From: an uncultured Campylobacter sp.
GTDB lineage: Bacteria > Campylobacterota > Campylobacteria > Campylobacterales > Campylobacteraceae
NCBI RefSeq assembly: GCF_938045775.1
Contig: NZ_CALIBH010000060.1
Span: 1 to 8,131 of the forward strand
DNA length: 8,131 nucleotides
Reading direction: 5' to 3'
The notes beneath the pieces are model-generated. The model ran no database searches. It saw only the letters and a list, made by a program, of their open reading frames with translations, and was not told the DNA's origin. The position numbers and the translations under genes were made by a program. Positions 6,617 to 8,131 of this stretch are shown piece by piece (the first letter of the stretch is position 1; every line of letters starts with the position of its first letter).

Positions 6617-6718
6617 TGAAATTTTATAGCCGCGCGCTCTGTAGTTTTGCCTGCGCTTGAAAAGTAATTTTACCGGTGCGCGGCAGAAGCGACCCCATAA
6701 ACCGCACATAAAATTTCA
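6617..6718 (+). other. Structured region after dnaK with nested inverted repeats
   Basis: The outer arms TGAAATTTTAT (6617-6627) and ATAAAATTTCA (6708-6718) are perfectly complementary over 11 bases. Inside them GCCGCGCGC (6629-6637) and GTGCGCGGC (6676-6684) pair with one G-U. The transcript past dnaK could fold into a long, interrupted stem of about 100 bases. A role in mRNA stability or processing is a guess. No known RNA family is recognised. Confidence 0.4.
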
Positions 6719-6729
6719 TAGCTTCACAC

Positions 6730-6756
6730 GCTCGGGCGTTTTTCATACGCCCGAGC
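6730..6756 (+). terminator. GC-rich hairpin, probable end of the hrcA-grpE-dnaK transcript
   Basis: A perfect 10-bp stem GCTCGGGCGT / ACGCCCGAGC closes a 7-base loop about 130 bases after the dnaK stop. It is followed by TTAACC and not a T-run, so strict intrinsic termination is not assured. It is the strongest stem on the operon's downstream side and the best candidate for its end. Confidence 0.45.
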
Positions 6757-6855
6757 TTAACCGCAACTTCAAAATTTAATTCCCAACAAACTAAAATTTG
6801 AGTCACACATAAATACTACTAAATTTTGCGCTGTATAAATATCGCTAGACATTAG

Positions 6856-7440
6856 AGCATATCCGAACGCGATCGAAATTTCTCCGCACCGATCTCAAAT
6901 ATAGCTGAAATTTTAAGCCTATCGCCTACAAACGAAGCTGCGATAAATTTAAACGTATGGCTAGAAAGTAAAAAATGTATCGTAAAAAGACGCGGTAAAA
7001 AACGCCCGCTAAATTTAGAAGCAAAAGAGCTAAATTTAAAAATTCAAGTCGGTTTTATAGAAAGATATAATCCTGCCGTCGTTGCTTTACAAAATGTAAT
7101 AAATAATAGCAAAAACACTATTGCTATTGATTTTTCTAGGACAAATAAGGTTAGTAGTAGAATAACTGACGTTGATGTGGTTATGGATTTAATGATTCAC
7201 GATATTGACCTGGCACTAAAATTTAATGGCAAGGTAGATAAAATTTATGCACACGGCTACATAAAAAATCGAATGATAGAGTATGCAAGGGCTATAATAA
7301 CACATAAAAATGGCTCTTTTTCTAATATTTTAGCAAGTAGAATTACGGAAAAAAGGACAAGAAATATCTGCGTAACTTGCGATGATAAATATATTGACTG
7401 CAATCTTCTAAGTAAAGAAATATTTGTCAATTTCTTTTAA
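6856..7440 (+). pseudogene. Decayed, truncated Gfo/Idh/MocA-type oxidoreductase
   Basis: One frame is open from 6856 to the TAA at 7440, about 194 codons, with the character of a Gfo/Idh/MocA NAD(P)-dependent sugar or inositol oxidoreductase. The family segment VGFIERYNPAV is at 7048-7080 and MDLMIHDIDL at 7183-7212, both in expected order. The N-terminal Rossmann fold with its GxGxxG is absent. The catalytic EKP motif appears only as KRP (7000-7008) inside a shortened, garbled stretch, and a stop at 6853 cuts the frame. The end after HDIDL is some 50 residues shorter than usual. A GTG at 7177 could start only a useless C-terminal piece. The GC content of about 30% is well below dnaK (near 50%), suggesting foreign origin, drift, or both. 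In intact homologues such genes often sit in surface-sugar clusters, but none is here. The substrate is unknown. Confidence 0.65.
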
Positions 7441-7463
7441 AACCTAAGCAATTTTTATAAAGC
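7441..7463. other. Compositional junction between two kinds of DNA
   Basis: To the left the sequence is AT-rich with Campylobacter-type words. To the right, from the hairpin at 7464, it is about 60% GC and the AAATTTTA-type words stop. The switch falls within these 23 bases, or in the first bases of the hairpin. No transposase, integrase, tRNA or direct repeat accompanies it, which favours an assembly join over a mobile insertion. Confidence 0.7.
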
Positions 7464-7514
7464 AAAAGGCGGCACCTCCCCTAGCGTGAGCTAGTGCGGG
7501 AGGTGCCGCCTTTT
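7464..7514 (-). terminator. Very strong bidirectional intrinsic terminator
   Basis: The arms AAAAGGCGGCACCTCCC (7464-7480) and GGGAGGTGCCGCCTTTT (7498-7514) are perfectly complementary over 17 bases. An inner 5-bp stem CTAGC/GCTAG is capped by a GTGA tetraloop, with three bulged bases (7495-7497). On the minus strand it ends in a T-run, TTTTGCTTTAT, and lies 21 bases after the yjdM-like stop, so it terminates that gene. On the plus strand CTTTTC follows, so it could act both ways. Confidence 0.9.
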
Positions 7515-7517
7515 CTG

Positions 7518-7533
7518 CGCCTCGCAGGAGGCG
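7518..7533 (-). terminator. Small hairpin between the yjdM-like stop and the main terminator
   Basis: CGCCTC (7518-7523) pairs with GAGGCG (7528-7533) around a GCAG loop, two bases past the stop codon. Together with the large hairpin it makes a tandem stem-loop 3' end. On the plus strand the stem is followed by TTTT, so it could also help stop opposing transcription. Support is limited to the pairing. Confidence 0.4.
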
Positions 7534-7535
7534 TT

Positions 7536-7904
7536 TTATGCCTTCTTGACGACGGAGGACTTCAGGTACATCTGGCCTGCACCGGGGACCTTCGCCTCAA
7601 TGTCGTGGCCGTTGACGGGGGATTCGAGCAGGCGGATGCCGCGCACCTTGGTGCCTGCCTTGATGTCTGCGCCGCCCTTGACCTTCAGGCCCTTGACGAT
7701 GGTGACGGAGTCGCCGTCGACGAGCTCGTTACCGACAGAGTCGAGAACCTTGGTGCCTGCTTCTTCTTCGGTTTCGCCTGCTGCGGTGCGTTCCCATTCG
7801 TGGCCGCACATGGGGCATGCCCATAGTTCGCCCATTTCGTAGGTGTAGTTTTCGCTGCATTCGGGGCAGGCGGGTGCTTCGATTTCGTTGAGGTTTTCGC
7901 TCAT
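7536..7904 (-). CDS. yjdM: YjdM/PhnA-family zinc-ribbon protein
   Basis: This is a 122-residue protein of the YjdM family, historically named PhnA, with an N-terminal zinc ribbon. Cysteines 13, 16, 30 and 33 (CPEC...CPMC) would bind zinc. The C-terminal PhnA domain is typical, with VGNELVDGDSVTIVKGLKVKG, then GTKVRGIRL and a basic VVKKA end. The family runs about 110-120 residues, so it is complete. The ATG at 7904 has GAAGGA five bases upstream. The true function is not established. The phosphonate label comes from gene order in E. coli and should not be taken as an activity. Codon use is GC-rich and actinobacterial, unlike every gene to the left. It stands alone, with its own terminator and upstream region, and resembles an oral Rothia-type gene. 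Confidence 0.92.
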   Translation of the reverse strand: MSENLNEIEAPACPECSENYTYEMGELWACPMCGHEWERTAAGETEEEAGTKVLDSVGNELVDGDSVTIVKGLKVKGGADIKAGTKVRGIRLLESPVNGHDIEAKVPGAGQMYLKSSVVKKA

Positions 7905-8131
7905 GGTTCCTTCTTCGATCTGTGCGGATGTGCCGCTCCCCTGTTTCCGCGGTGTTACTGCGGTGGTGCTGCGGCGTGTGGGCGCGCGTCAGCCAGGCTG
8001 GGGGTGCGACGGTGGAGGATGCGAGGATTCTCGCGTTCGTGCTGACTATACCATTTGGCGGGTGTGAACCGCATGTGCGGGGCTGTTTTTTGCCGGTCTT
8101 TTGGGGTGGGTGCGGGGCGTGCCGGTCAATA
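7905..8131 (-). promoter_or_regulatory. Upstream region of the yjdM-like gene with a possible promoter
   Basis: No second gene is supported in these GC-rich 227 bases. On the minus strand TGGTATAGT (8053-8045) looks like an extended -10 box, TGn followed by TATAGT, with no convincing -35. It would give a leader of about 135 bases. That leader contains a small stem GCGAG/CTCGC (8021-8034). A shorter leader from an unseen promoter is equally possible. Confidence 0.35.

Noticed and set aside
6494..6806. Minus-strand small open frames opposite the end of dnaK and its 3' region
   Set aside because: They have no Shine-Dalgarno and no domain, and they overlap the inverted repeats and the dnaK tail. 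They are best explained by chance.
7494..7842. Plus-strand open frames of about 100 codons opposite the yjdM-like gene
   Set aside because: High GC lengthens antisense frames. The minus-strand frame has a zinc ribbon, family motifs, a good ribosome binding site and a terminator.
7441..8131. Genomic island or integrated element carrying yjdM
   Set aside because: No integrase, transposase, tRNA end or flanking direct repeat is visible, and one ordinary housekeeping-type gene is not an island. An assembly join fits better.

Overview
The window looks like two unrelated pieces of DNA. Bases 1 to about 7440 have the character of a mid-GC Campylobacter (of the C. gracilis / C. showae / C. rectus type). 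The genes there are epsilonproteobacterial in sequence, and AT-only words such as AAATTTTA and TAAAATTT fill the intergenic and low-GC stretches. Bases from about 7464 to 8131 are roughly 60% GC, lack those words, and carry a gene of actinobacterial style (Rothia would be my guess). Both genera live in the human mouth. A join made during assembly of mixed or metagenomic DNA is therefore the simplest explanation. Naming either organism is inference from the sequence, not a database result.

Left part, minus strand (299-2727): atpB (F0 subunit a), a two-helix small membrane protein that overlaps the end of atpB by 11 bases, and after a 112-base gap gatB (amidotransferase subunit B). An untranslated tail lies beyond gatB. 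It contains a 40-codon open extension in the gatB frame and a hairpin directly after the stop of that extension.

Middle, plus strand (3249-6601): the class I heat-shock operon hrcA-grpE-dnaK. hrcA and grpE overlap by ATGA, and dnaK follows 44 bases after grpE. The promoter is compact and readable: TTGACA, 18 bases, TATAAT. An imperfect HAIR (HspR-type) inverted repeat lies over the -35, and an imperfect CIRCE (HrcA site) lies over the start point. The operon therefore seems to be repressed by its own first product, HrcA, and probably also by HspR encoded elsewhere. HrcA most likely starts at GTG 3310, not at the TTG at 3217, which is upstream of the promoter. Upstream of the promoter lie a six-copy 9-bp tandem repeat and a separate inverted repeat.

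Right part: a structured non-coding stretch follows dnaK, with a 10-bp GC-rich hairpin. Next comes an AT-rich, decayed and truncated remnant of a Gfo/Idh/MocA oxidoreductase (6856-7440). After the composition switch there is a very strong terminator hairpin and a minus-strand yjdM/phnA-like zinc-ribbon gene with its own upstream region.

I found no CRISPR array, tRNA, rRNA, insertion sequence or defence system. The most informative content is the dual-operator heat-shock promoter, the adjacent repeats and the compositional junction.
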